32,130 nucleotides of DNA, from contig DUSO01000128.1 in assembly GCA_012842565.1 (NCBI GenBank), forward strand, positions 1-32,130. Direction: 5' to 3'. A model generated the notes under the pieces. The model ran no database searches and was not told where the DNA came from. It saw only the letters and a list, made by a program, of their open reading frames with translations. This DNA comes from Bacillota bacterium (GTDB lineage: Bacteria > Bacillota > SHA-98 > Ch115). Positions 25,241 through 32,130 of this stretch are shown piece by piece (position 1 is the first letter of the stretch; each line of letters opens with the position of its first letter). A program made the translations under genes and the position numbers.

Positions 25241-25447
25241 TCACCTCCTTATGCCGTTTTTGTTGTAAAACACCCAGCCAACTCCAGGAACACGAACAGG
25301 GTATACAGTCTCAATGACCGAATTAATTATCGTCTCTCGAATAAACCTCAGCGGGAAAGGTGCAGGATCGGGAACATCTTTCGCTCTCCCTGCCCGTGAA
25401 TCCTCACATATACCGCATTCACACCATGCGGGATGTCGTTCTTCCAT
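25241..25447 (-). CDS. Small phage protein with a CxCGxC motif
   Basis: The 68-residue protein begins MEERHPAWCECGICEDSR and ends VGWVFYNKNGIRR. The cysteine cluster could bind zinc, but no family is recognised. GGGAG lies 9 bases before the ATG, and its stop overlaps the ribosome binding site of the protease gene. A terminator at 25472-25503 separates it from the genes before it. Confidence 0.6.
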   Translation of the reverse strand: MEERHPAWCECGICEDSRAGRAKDVPDPAPFPLRFIRETIINSVIETVYPVRVPGVGWVFYNKNGIRR

Positions 25448-25471
25448 TTCAAGTTCTCCCTTCAGGGTATA

Positions 25472-25503
25472 AGAAAACCGCCTCGGCCCTTTGCCTTGGC
25501 GGT
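25472..25503 (-). terminator. Intrinsic terminator within the head operon
   Basis: ACCGCC (25477-25482) pairs with GGCGGT (25498-25503), with an inner GGC/GCC helix, and is followed on the - strand by TTTTCTTAT. It lies between the 127-residue gene and the small CxCGxC gene. Confidence 0.7.
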
Positions 25504-25539
25504 TACTTCTTGTTACTGAATTGCCCCGTTCTCAAGTCC

Positions 25540-25923
25540 CTAACTATCAGCTTCTGGTTTGCCGGATTCACCTCCAGCCTCTTCACCGGAGGCGGTTGCC
25601 TCACCGGCGGCTGCTCGAATTTCGGCTTTGGCGCGTCGCTCATTCTCCTTCGCCTCCAGATGCTTGATGAGTTTTAGGGCATTCTCGGCTAGACGCTCAA
25701 GATTGCGCCATTTACGTTCCTGCGCCTTTGTTAGCGTGCCCCGTTCATGTGCGCTCCGCAGGATGCAGAGGTAATCTATTAGCTGATTGAAATATATCAG
25801 CTTGCCTTCCCTACGATAGCTCGGCAAATCATCCCACACGGCCGCCGCTTCCGCAAGATAATCCATCAGCTTGTAGGCGGCGCCGATCCAGGTATCATAA
25901 TACAGGTGATGTACTTCCCCCAT
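25540..25923 (-). CDS. Phage hypothetical protein, helical
   Basis: The 127-residue protein is mainly helical (YYDTWIGAAYKLMDYLAEAAAVW…) with a charged middle (KAQERKWRNLERLAENALK) and a Glu/Ala/Gly-rich tail. It follows the minor head protein without a gap (TAAAATG). No family is recognised. Confidence 0.65.
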   Translation of the reverse strand: MGEVHHLYYDTWIGAAYKLMDYLAEAAAVWDDLPSYRREGKLIYFNQLIDYLCILRSAHERGTLTKAQERKWRNLERLAENALKLIKHLEAKENERRAKAEIRAAAGEATASGEEAGGESGKPEADS

Positions 25924-25924
25924 T

Positions 25925-26956
25925 TTACCAGGTCACCTTGAGGTAGTAATTCTGATACCACTCTTCAAGCTTCGGCTCCGATGAAGGATTCTCCTTCCAT
26001 CGTTTGAGGCGCTGCACAAATTCTCTTGTGTTCTCTATCAGGGGCACTGTATAGCAAAGACAGTTTGGATGGGGGGTCATCGGCTCTTCTCCCGCTGGGT
26101 ATCCTCCGGGTCCCAGATTGTAGAGGTCTGCCGATGCCAGATCGTCGCATACGTCTTGCATCGGGTGGCTCGCCGAGAGTATCCATCTCACGCCCTTGTA
26201 GCTCGGGTTCACCCGGCCGGCCGCGTACGTGCCTTCCATGAACGCCATGCTCATTTCGGTCCGGGCCAGCCGCAGGGCCTCATATGCGAGATTCCCAGGC
26301 ACCCGCTTCCCCATCCGCCGCATCATGTTTACGTAGTCGCGGCTCGGGGTCCCCGTCTTGAGATATCGCTCGACTTCCCTGGCCGTCTTAACGGCATCCT
26401 GGCCTCTGGCAACTGCACTCTGAACTATATCACGGATCGAGGTTCGCACATTCTCCCCGGCCTGCCAGATACGATCCGAGAGCCTCAGCCCTTTTCGGGT
26501 CCGGGCCCATATGGCTTCGGTTGCCGCTCTATTGATATCGCCAAAACCCCGCTGGAGTTTCAGAAAGTCAAGGTCGGCTCCGGCCTCCTGGAGGGCCCTC
26601 AATAGTTGCTGTTGTAGTGGCTTCGCTCCCGCCTCGACAGCTCGAGGCAGGTCGTCCTCAAGCCTCTTGGTGATGGCTTGGCCGATCCTTTCGGCCTCTT
26701 GCCTGAGCGACTTCTCCACGGCTGTCAGGTGCGCTCTCGTGAGGGGCCCTATCGTCGGCTTGAGATGCCGGATCTCGTCGGCAACCCGATCGGCCGCGTC
26801 CAGGTATATCTTCCGGAGTGCCGGCTCCTGGCGAAGCCTCAACCGCAAGAATTCGCTCCTGGCCTCCAGAATATAGCGGGCGAACTGCTCATCACTCTCG
26901 GTCTTGATGCGGAGGATGTTCTTCCAGAGCATATCCTCCAAACGTTTTTCGGCCAT
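25925..26956 (-). CDS. Minor head/head morphogenesis protein (Mu F / SPP1 gp7 type)
   Basis: The 343-residue protein has a long helical N-terminal part and the C-terminal head-morphogenesis domain: LARTEMSMAFMEGTY, then VRWILSASHPMQDVCDD and TPHPNCLCYTVPL, with the spaced Asp, Cys and His residues typical of PF04233. It is carried inside the head near the portal and acts in assembly or DNA entry. It directly follows the portal gene, whose stop overlaps its ribosome binding site. Confidence 0.9.
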   Translation of the reverse strand: MAEKRLEDMLWKNILRIKTESDEQFARYILEARSEFLRLRLRQEPALRKIYLDAADRVADEIRHLKPTIGPLTRAHLTAVEKSLRQEAERIGQAITKRLEDDLPRAVEAGAKPLQQQLLRALQEAGADLDFLKLQRGFGDINRAATEAIWARTRKGLRLSDRIWQAGENVRTSIRDIVQSAVARGQDAVKTAREVERYLKTGTPSRDYVNMMRRMGKRVPGNLAYEALRLARTEMSMAFMEGTYAAGRVNPSYKGVRWILSASHPMQDVCDDLASADLYNLGPGGYPAGEEPMTPHPNCLCYTVPLIENTREFVQRLKRWKENPSSEPKLEEWYQNYYLKVTW

Positions 26957-26958
26957 AC

Positions 26959-28494
26959 TTACTCACCCGCATTCCCGAGAGCCTGGTCGATGAGCTTCTG
27001 TTCTGTCTCGGTCAATTCGCCATCCTCCAGGCGAGCCATTAGGATCTTGGTTTTGATTATCCGCTCCCGCTCCCCAGGGATCTCAGGATCATCGGATAAG
27101 AAATCGTTCATGGTCTCGATATATTGACTGAGGAACTGGACGGCCGCGTCCTGGCTGATCAAAGCATTCTGCAGCGCATTGACCAGTGCATTTACGATAC
27201 GCTCCAGGGTTTCAGCCACGTCTTTTTCATCCCGTGGATCAACCTCGTCCCATTCCAGGGTCGTAGCATAGGTTGAAAATTTCCGCCCTTCAGCCTGTGC
27301 CGTCATGGCAAGCACGATCCGGGCGAGCTTCTGCCAGGCTTCGGTGAAGTGCTCCCGCTTCCTCGCGATCCTCCGGACCAGGATCGGCATCTGCTCTTTG
27401 ACGGAGCTAAGCGAACTCGGAGTATGAACCCCGAACGCAAACTCAGGCGTCTCGCTCGTATCCACGATGCAGTAGAAAAGCAGTTTCAGCAATGGCTCTG
27501 TGGACCCGATCGCACTCTGAACTTCGATGAACTCCGCATCCTCCTCATCAAGGAAGATCAAGAGCTCATGGCCATCAAGGTTAATAGTCCCGCCCTCTTC
27601 GATAAACTTTTTCGGGTCCGTGATACCGAAGTTGTTGGCAAGGAATCTCGCAACATCCTTGAGCTTGAGCTTCAACCTTGGGGTATTGTGAAGACGCGCC
27701 CCCTGGATCCCGGAAAGTAAAACGTCGTGATACGCCTTCAGGAACGGCTCGATGGCCTCCAGGTCTGACCGGCCAAATTCCTCCGTCTCGTCTCCCTCAT
27801 TGCGGAAATGCACAATAGGAATGAAGCCCCATGGGTTGCGCTCCTCCCCTGGCTGTATATCTGGCGGGATATCGCCATCCACCTGGATGAGCCTGCGCTC
27901 CCTGCTGATCCGCTGAGTAATGACCGCTCGACGCCTATTTCCTTTCTCGTCCTCCCAGATATGCTCTGATTTTAACACATACTCCTGGACCGACCGGGTC
28001 AGCGGATGCCGGATAATCTGGACTACCTGCTCTGGGGGAATGATGTTGTATACCAACCGAGTCTTGGCCTCGGGATATAGCGCCTTGTCTTCAGTCTCCT
28101 CCCGCGTCACCCAGACGAAGCAGTCCCCATCTCGCAGTGCATTCCTGTGCGTCTGCTGCATCCGGGAAACGTTCGCCCCGAAAAAGTCATCCAACACTGC
28201 CTGCGCGTCCTCATCCTCAGAGCGAAACCGCGGAACACCCATAAAGCCCACTGTGGTATTGATTACAGGTTTCGCGAAGCCCGCGCCCAATTTATACGCA
28301 TCGTCGATGTTCTCGTATAGCGCCCTGGCCTTCGCATAATCCACCCGGCTCGAGTCGAGCCGGTATGGCTTCGCATAAGTGGTGCCCACGATACGCCAGC
28401 CGAGGGAGCTGAATGCATCCCTGAGCTTCGATATTTCGCCAACGGCCCACCGGAGCCAGCGGGAGCTACTGCGCTTTATCTTCGCCATCCTCAT
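26959..28494 (-). CDS. Portal protein (SPP1 gp6-like)
   Basis: The protein has about 511 residues from the ATG at 28494; starts at 28515 and 28488 are also possible, none with a strong ribosome binding site. The portal forms the twelve-part ring through which DNA enters the head. Recognisable parts are KPVINTTVGFMGVPRF near the N-terminus, a central wing (NPWGFIPIVHFRNEGDETEEFGRSDLE) and ETPEFAFGVHTPSSLSSVKEQM before the long C-terminal helices. It lies between terminase and the minor head protein and overlaps the end of the HExxH gene. Confidence 0.88.
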   Translation of the reverse strand: MRMAKIKRSSSRWLRWAVGEISKLRDAFSSLGWRIVGTTYAKPYRLDSSRVDYAKARALYENIDDAYKLGAGFAKPVINTTVGFMGVPRFRSEDEDAQAVLDDFFGANVSRMQQTHRNALRDGDCFVWVTREETEDKALYPEAKTRLVYNIIPPEQVVQIIRHPLTRSVQEYVLKSEHIWEDEKGNRRRAVITQRISRERRLIQVDGDIPPDIQPGEERNPWGFIPIVHFRNEGDETEEFGRSDLEAIEPFLKAYHDVLLSGIQGARLHNTPRLKLKLKDVARFLANNFGITDPKKFIEEGGTINLDGHELLIFLDEEDAEFIEVQSAIGSTEPLLKLLFYCIVDTSETPEFAFGVHTPSSLSSVKEQMPILVRRIARKREHFTEAWQKLARIVLAMTAQAEGRKFSTYATTLEWDEVDPRDEKDVAETLERIVNALVNALQNALISQDAAVQFLSQYIETMNDFLSDDPEIPGERERIIKTKILMARLEDGELTETEQKLIDQALGNAGE

Positions 28495-28807
28495 CACCGC
28501 CCGCGAGGAGACCATTCTCAGTCAAAAACTCGTATAACCCTGTGCCCAAAACCTCAATAATCGTCTCTATTTTCACGGCCTGGTCTGTATCTCCATAGCC
28601 GGCAACCTCCAAGATGCCATGTATGGCCTCATGCAGGAATGCCGCACCTCTTCGCTCTTCGGATGGCGCAGGTCCTAGCATAATCTCCTGCCTCGTGTAG
28701 CTTATCTCGCCCCATAAGAGGTTTCCGTTATCATCCCTATATTCTTCCTGCCTTTGCTTGACGCGGTATATATACGGCCCGATCTTGACCTTATCCGGTA
28801 TTCGCAT
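28466..28807 (-). CDS. Small HExxH metallopeptidase-like phage protein
   Basis: The 113-residue protein has a zinc-peptidase motif, FLHEAIHGIL, with H59, E60 and H63, and a downstream helix (VKIETIIEVLG) with Glu residues that could be the third ligand. Small HExxH proteins of this kind are common in phages of Bacillota, but their targets are unknown. TAGGAGG, containing the TAG stop of the terminase gene, precedes the ATG. Its 3' end overlaps the portal gene. Confidence 0.75.
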   Translation of the reverse strand: MRIPDKVKIGPYIYRVKQRQEEYRDDNGNLLWGEISYTRQEIMLGPAPSEERRGAAFLHEAIHGILEVAGYGDTDQAVKIETIIEVLGTGLYEFLTENGLLAGGDEDGEDKAQ

Positions 28808-28816
28808 GGCTACCTC

Positions 28817-30286
28817 CTAAATATGGACTTTCATAACCCGCAAAATCGCCAGGGCCGCTGGATCCTGCACCACGGCCTTTCCTTCATCTGCTGCATGCAG
28901 CGCCAGGGCCAGTGCCCAGAACTTATCGGCGTGGTGTTTCTCATCGTGGTTCGAGTCAAACCTAACGTTGCCGGCCGCAGTCACGATTTTCTTCACCGAG
29001 TGAATCTGCTGCATGAGGTCCCTGTTAGCCGGGATCCAGATGTTCCGGTCTTCAAACGCGATCTTGGTGAGTGGGGCGAGCTCCGCTTTGACTTGTCCGG
29101 TCAAGGTCACTCCCTCCGCACGACCTGGGAATCTTTCAGTCAGTTCCTCGGCGAGCTGCATACCCATGCCAGTCGCATCAATACAGAGGCGTCTGACATC
29201 GCTTCGGGCCGTCAGCAGCCGGCATAGCGTCTCCCGCTGGTCCTGGAACCTGGTCTTCTCGAGTGTTATCAGCAGACGCTGATAGAACCGGTCACCGATC
29301 TGCTCGAGGACAATAAGCTCCGAGGCGTTCCGTTTGCGGCCCACATCATAGCCGGCCCACAACGGGCCCTGGGCGCGGTATGACAGAAACGCCTCAAGAT
29401 CCGCGTAGCATTCGAGCTCGTCCTCGTCCTTCGCGGCCGCAAGAATGAGATCCCAGGGGATATACGCCGTGGCCTCGTCAATGAATACGCACTCGTATTC
29501 CTGCTGGAAGCTCTCGAGGTCCATCGACTGGCGGATCATCTTCAGGATAGGAGTCCCGAAGCGCTCGACCCGCTCATCAGTGGACATAGCTTCGGCTTCC
29601 CGTCTCGCCGTAGGCACATTCAAGCAAAAGTCAGGGCAATACCACCAGGGGACCCGGAACCGCTTGAAGTGTGGGTATTTCTCAGCCTCGCCTTCCAGGA
29701 TCTCGTAGAATATCCCCGTCTTCCCGAGCGGGGTGCTAGCTACCGTCAGGGCTCCGCCACCCCGGGTGATGATCGGGACGGCCGCCACGTAGATCCGCCT
29801 GGCATTACGGTAAAACGCTAGCTCGTCAAGGTAAACGTCTGCCTTACCCTTCCCCCGGGGCTCCCGGCACGGGTTCGAGATGAGCCTCGAACGCCGGCCG
29901 CGGGCATCCCTGAATTCGAGCTCGGTCTTGTTGTCGGTGACGAGCCTCTTCTGCCACGCCAGGGGCATCGTGTCGTAGAGCATCCTGGCGTAGCGGATCT
30001 TCTCCTTGGCGTCCTCGAGGTTGTAGCTTACGAAGATCGCCGTATGCTCCGGCTTTAGATGTGCCTTCGCCAGGGCCTCGGCTGCAAAGGTAAACGAAAA
30101 CCCGGTCTGGCGGCTCTTTAGGACCGCCCGGAACCGGGCCCGGCACTCGTTGAATTCGACCTGATAGTCATAGAGTCTTGTCGGCTTATCATCAATCCTG
30201 GTGGCCCCCTGGATGAACCCTGAGACCGTAGAGAGCCAGGTCTTGATTTCCTCAGGAGTCGGTTCCTTCTTGACGACTGTTAGCAT
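28817..30286 (-). CDS. Terminase large subunit
   Basis: The 489-residue packaging motor has an ATPase domain with a divergent Walker A (KSRQTGFSF, about residues 57-65) and Walker B VYLDELAFY with D154 and E155. The C-terminal RNase H-like nuclease has acidic residues D314 (GYDVGRKRN), D370 (LCIDATGMG) and D453 (HADKFWALAL). The ATG at 30286 is preferred because CAGGAG lies about 10 bases upstream; a TTG at 30313 is possible. It overlaps the end of the small terminase gene. Confidence 0.95.
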   Translation of the reverse strand: MLTVVKKEPTPEEIKTWLSTVSGFIQGATRIDDKPTRLYDYQVEFNECRARFRAVLKSRQTGFSFTFAAEALAKAHLKPEHTAIFVSYNLEDAKEKIRYARMLYDTMPLAWQKRLVTDNKTELEFRDARGRRSRLISNPCREPRGKGKADVYLDELAFYRNARRIYVAAVPIITRGGGALTVASTPLGKTGIFYEILEGEAEKYPHFKRFRVPWWYCPDFCLNVPTARREAEAMSTDERVERFGTPILKMIRQSMDLESFQQEYECVFIDEATAYIPWDLILAAAKDEDELECYADLEAFLSYRAQGPLWAGYDVGRKRNASELIVLEQIGDRFYQRLLITLEKTRFQDQRETLCRLLTARSDVRRLCIDATGMGMQLAEELTERFPGRAEGVTLTGQVKAELAPLTKIAFEDRNIWIPANRDLMQQIHSVKKIVTAAGNVRFDSNHDEKHHADKFWALALALHAADEGKAVVQDPAALAILRVMKVHI

Positions 30287-30791
30287 CTTGATACAACTCC
30301 TGAAGCTCCTCAAGGGTGGCCACCATGGCGTCGGCGATCCTGCTTTCAGGGTCGTCCCCGAGCAACTCTGCCTTGGCTTTCAAGTGCTGGCGGACCTCAC
30401 CGGCTGTAGTAGAAAGCAGGTCGACTAGACTCTTAGGAATCTTGCCCTTGTTCTCCACGAGTTCTTTCAGCCACTCCTTGGCCGACTTGTGAAGATCATA
30501 ACTCTCCCGGGCGATCGAGTCCAACATTTCGATATCCGAGAGCTGCTTCTTAACAGCCTTCTCCATGACGGCCTGGCTCTTTTGATACTGCTCCCGGGCC
30601 TCGGCCTGGACGTCGAAGTGCTCGTTGAGATGCTGCCATATCGACTTATGACTGATGGCCTCGTCGAACTCCTCCTTGAGCCTAGCGGAGATCGCTCGTG
30701 GACTCAGGCCATCCTCCTTTGCCCACTGCTCGATCATGGCCCGGTGCGGCGAGTTACATACCTTGCACCGGGCTGAATATCCCGCCGGCAT
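30252..30791 (-). CDS. Terminase small subunit
   Basis: The 179-residue protein has an N-terminal CKVCNSPHRAMIEQW segment and a helix-turn-helix (SPRAISARLKEEF…HKSIWQHLNEHF, about residues 30-58), followed by long helices suited to ring formation. Its place directly before the large subunit supports the call. GGAGGTGG precedes the ATG. The non-coding tract upstream carries GAAACA repeats that could be its packaging site. Confidence 0.75.
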   Translation of the reverse strand: MPAGYSARCKVCNSPHRAMIEQWAKEDGLSPRAISARLKEEFDEAISHKSIWQHLNEHFDVQAEAREQYQKSQAVMEKAVKKQLSDIEMLDSIARESYDLHKSAKEWLKELVENKGKIPKSLVDLLSTTAGEVRQHLKAKAELLGDDPESRIADAMVATLEELQELYQDANSRQEGTDS

Positions 30792-30811
30792 ACCGGGCCA
30801 CCTCCATTGCC

Positions 30812-30864
30812 GTTTCTGTTGTTTCCCATGTTTCCGTTTTCGTTGTTTCTGTTTCCCTTGTTTC
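30812..30864. repeat. GAAACA (GTTTC) short direct repeats upstream of small terminase
   Basis: Six copies of GTTTC (+ strand starts 30812, 30821, 30830, 30845, 30851, 30860) and one GTTTTC (30836) lie within 53 bases, spaced by multiples of three. The tract is in the leader between the -10 box at 30916 and the terminase ribosome binding site. Confidence 0.75.
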
Positions 30865-30915
30865 TGTTATTGGGCCCCGGGGCAGGTAAGGGGGTGAACC
30901 TTGCCCCGGCGGCCG

Positions 30916-30921
30916 ATTATA
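30916..30921 (-). promoter_or_regulatory. Candidate late promoter -10 box before the terminase operon
   Basis: A perfect TATAAT lies on the - strand just after the terminator of the regulator gene. No good -35 box is found at 16-18 bases, only a T-rich run, which would suit an activator-dependent promoter such as one driven by the regulator encoded just upstream. Confidence 0.4.
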
Positions 30922-30933
30922 CCCCGTCACCGC

Positions 30934-30958
30934 AAAACAAAAAGCGGCCTCCGCCGCT
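30934..30958 (-). terminator. Intrinsic terminator after the late regulator gene
   Basis: AGCGGC (30943-30948) and GCCGCT (30953-30958) form a 6-bp stem with a 4-base loop and are followed on the - strand by TTTTTGTTTT. Confidence 0.85.
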
Positions 30959-30963
30959 CGTTT

Positions 30964-31542
30964 TCACGATACTATAATACCACGATCTTCGCCCGCCGGT
31001 GCGTTGAAATTGCGAGGGGGCTTCTTCCCCAACCACTCGGCCATCTGCCTCACTATGCGATTTCTCATATTCCTGACCCGCCACTCGCTGCAGTGAAGCA
31101 TATCGGCGATCTGGTAGTTGCTCCGGTGGTAGACATACCTTTGCTCCGTCAACCTGCGCTCCTCAACCGTCAGCCTGCTCATAGCCGCCTCAATCGGCGC
31201 TATCCACTCCTGGAGTTTATGCAACCTATACTGGATGCTGGCAAGCCTCTTATGCTTTTCCAGCATCTCTTTGGTTATAGCGTCCACTTGCCTCTCATAT
31301 TCCTCCATCAATGCGGCATAGTCGAGGTCACCACCCCGCAAGTGACCAGGGACAAGTCCGTATTTTGCCGTCAATCCTGGGATGCGCTTGATCTCCTGGA
31401 GCTTAAGGTCAAGCCTCTTAAGCGCAGCAAGGAGTGCCTCCTCCTTTGCCCGCAATCGCTCAATACGTCCCTTTGTGCGCCAGTAAGCAGCGATCAGTCT
31501 TTCGGTTTCGGGGAACCAAGGTTCCCTAATCCTCAAGCCCAT
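30964..31542 (-). CDS. Phage late transcription regulator, sigma-region-4/ArpU-like
   Basis: The 192-residue protein has helical, partly coiled-coil N-terminal two thirds. The C-terminal helix-turn-helix (about residues 124-168: LTVEERRLTEQRYVYHRSNYQIADML…WRVRNMRNRIV) is of the sigma-70 region 4 type. Such proteins sit just before the terminase genes in phages of Bacillota and activate late transcription. Its start overlaps the previous gene, with AGGTGAG as ribosome binding site. A terminator and a -10 box follow it. Confidence 0.75.
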   Translation of the reverse strand: MGLRIREPWFPETERLIAAYWRTKGRIERLRAKEEALLAALKRLDLKLQEIKRIPGLTAKYGLVPGHLRGGDLDYAALMEEYERQVDAITKEMLEKHKRLASIQYRLHKLQEWIAPIEAAMSRLTVEERRLTEQRYVYHRSNYQIADMLHCSEWRVRNMRNRIVRQMAEWLGKKPPRNFNAPAGEDRGIIVS

Positions 31543-31754
31543 CTCACCTGCCTCATCGCCCCGCCCCGGGCCCGGCGGTAGGCGGGAGCCCGCATCATCT
31601 GCTCATAGTGCCGGTAGATCAAGTCAGCATCATGCCTGGCGAACCTCGTCCCAGTGATGAACTCAACTGAATGCTCATCCAGCAGGCCCAGCGCGATTAA
31701 CCGCAGGATGACTCCCCAATTCGTAGCCCATATGTATTCGAGTATTGTTATCAC
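31533..31754 (-). CDS. Small phage hypothetical protein
   Basis: The 73-residue protein (MITILEYIWATNWGVILRLIALGLLDEHSVEFITGTRFARHD…) has one moderately hydrophobic helix and a basic end. The GTG start follows GGGGGGTG, and its last bases overlap the late regulator gene. No family is recognised. Confidence 0.55.
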   Translation of the reverse strand: MITILEYIWATNWGVILRLIALGLLDEHSVEFITGTRFARHDADLIYRHYEQMMRAPAYRRARGGAMRQVRWA

Positions 31755-31771
31755 TTTTTCACCCCCCGATT

Positions 31772-31810
31772 AAAGCGAAAGCGGGAGCCACTCTCTCGAG
31801 CAACTCCCGC
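31772..31810 (-). terminator. Stem-loop terminator between small early/middle genes
   Basis: A 13-bp stem (GCGGGAG/CTCCCGC plus six inner pairs, three of them G-T) spans 31781-31810 with a 4-base loop and is followed on the - strand by TTTCGCTTT. The T tract is interrupted. Confidence 0.6.
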
Positions 31811-31834
31811 GCGTTGTTCGCTCTGGGACCTATA

Positions 31835-31999
31835 TTACTGGTTTTCGTCAAGTTTAATTGATTCTTTTACCTTCACGATCCGCTCAGGTTGTCCCCGCCG
31901 AATGTATATAGTCGCTTCGCCATACTCAACCTTTCTTATCTCGGTCAGCAACCTCATTTCTTGCTCTGATATCGGCATTACGACCATTCGATCCTTCAC
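31835..31999 (-). CDS. DUF2292-like small protein
   Basis: This 54-residue protein has a GTG start with GGAGG 7 bases upstream. The core EMRLLTEIRKVEYGEATIYI, followed by RGQPERIVKVKESIKL, matches the pattern of the small DUF2292 proteins of Bacillota and their phages, whose role is unknown. Confidence 0.7.
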   Translation of the reverse strand: MKDRMVVMPISEQEMRLLTEIRKVEYGEATIYIRRGQPERIVKVKESIKLDENQ

Positions 32000-32044
32000 C
32001 TGAGCACCTCCAATCCAAATGATACCATGAGAACATGTGTTTGG

Positions 32045-32130
32045 CTATGCCACTACGTGGCACCGCCAGCACCGTGGCTCATATCGCACACTGCCGTCGT
32101 CAACCACAATCCGGGGCTCGTCCGCGCGGG
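32045..32130 (-). CDS. 3' end of a phage gene cut by the window edge
   Basis: On the - strand the frame runs in from the right edge and ends at TAG (32047-32045) after 27 visible residues (…RYEPRCWRCHVVA). The CWRC pair suggests a zinc-binding end. The family cannot be decided from this fragment. Confidence 0.45.
   Translation of the reverse strand, partial: RADEPRIVVDDGSVRYEPRCWRCHVVA

Noticed and set aside
30812-30864. CRISPR array
   Set aside because: The repeats are 5-6 bases long, with no spacers of constant length.
30655-30897. Frames coding Phe/Cys- or Val/Ser-rich repeats on the + strand
   Set aside because: They arise from the GTTTC repeat tract and the antisense of the small terminase gene; no ribosome binding site supports them.
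4094-31542. Tailocin or gene transfer agent instead of a phage
   Set aside because: Both terminase subunits, portal, capsid, protease, tail and lysis genes are present with intact frames, and no sheath gene is present. This fits a complete siphovirus late region, although the unseen right part could still be defective.

Overview
The window holds the end of a bacterial chromosomal segment (about 1-3974, genes on the + strand) followed directly by the late half of a long-tailed siphovirus prophage (about 3975-32130, all genes on the - strand, so the phage reads right to left). The host part carries the 3' end of a Rossmann-type dehydrogenase-like gene, greA, lysS and an intact tRNA-Ala(CGC) gene with encoded CCA. 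The greA-lysS pair, strong AGGAGG ribosome binding sites, frequent GTG/TTG starts and textbook TTGACA/TATAAT-like promoters point to Bacillota, probably a moderately GC-rich clostridial-type lineage. The species cannot be named from the sequence.

The prophage starts right behind the 3' end of tRNA-Ala, the usual position for tRNA-targeting integration, although integrase, repressor and replication genes are not in the window and must lie to the right. In phage transcription order (right to left) the layout is: small early/middle genes (32130-31533); a sigma-region-4-like late regulator (31542-30964); a terminator, a -10 box and a GAAACA repeat tract; small and large terminase (30791-28817); a small HExxH protein; portal; Mu-F-like minor head protein; two small genes; a prohead protease fused to scaffold (25236-23782); decoration-like protein; major capsid protein; head-tail connector and completion genes (22279-20240); major tail protein; tail assembly chaperones G and GT joined by a probable frameshift; a 2038-residue tape measure; distal tail protein; fibre/receptor-binding genes; a 1135-residue tail-tip protein with three Fn3 domains; and a lysis cassette (6028-4094) with a YvrJ-like membrane protein, an amidase, a holin-like membrane protein and two small proteins arranged like an inner/outer spanin pair.

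The most interesting signals are: (1) a Gly-Glu-Met motif repeated through the protease/scaffold protein and twice in the N-terminal arm of the major capsid protein, which looks like the cleavage code of the head-maturation protease; (2) a ribosome binding site and ATG inside the protease gene, in frame, that would make the scaffold on its own; (3) a CTTTTTC site in the G/T overlap suited to a +1 (or -2) shift; (4) a spanin-like pair whose outer member ends like an outer-membrane beta-strand, hinting that the Bacillota host may have an outer membrane; (5) 42-bp tandem repeats in the tail-tip gene; and (6) an intrinsic terminator between a strong promoter and greA. No CRISPR array, insertion sequence, retroelement or defence system was recognised.
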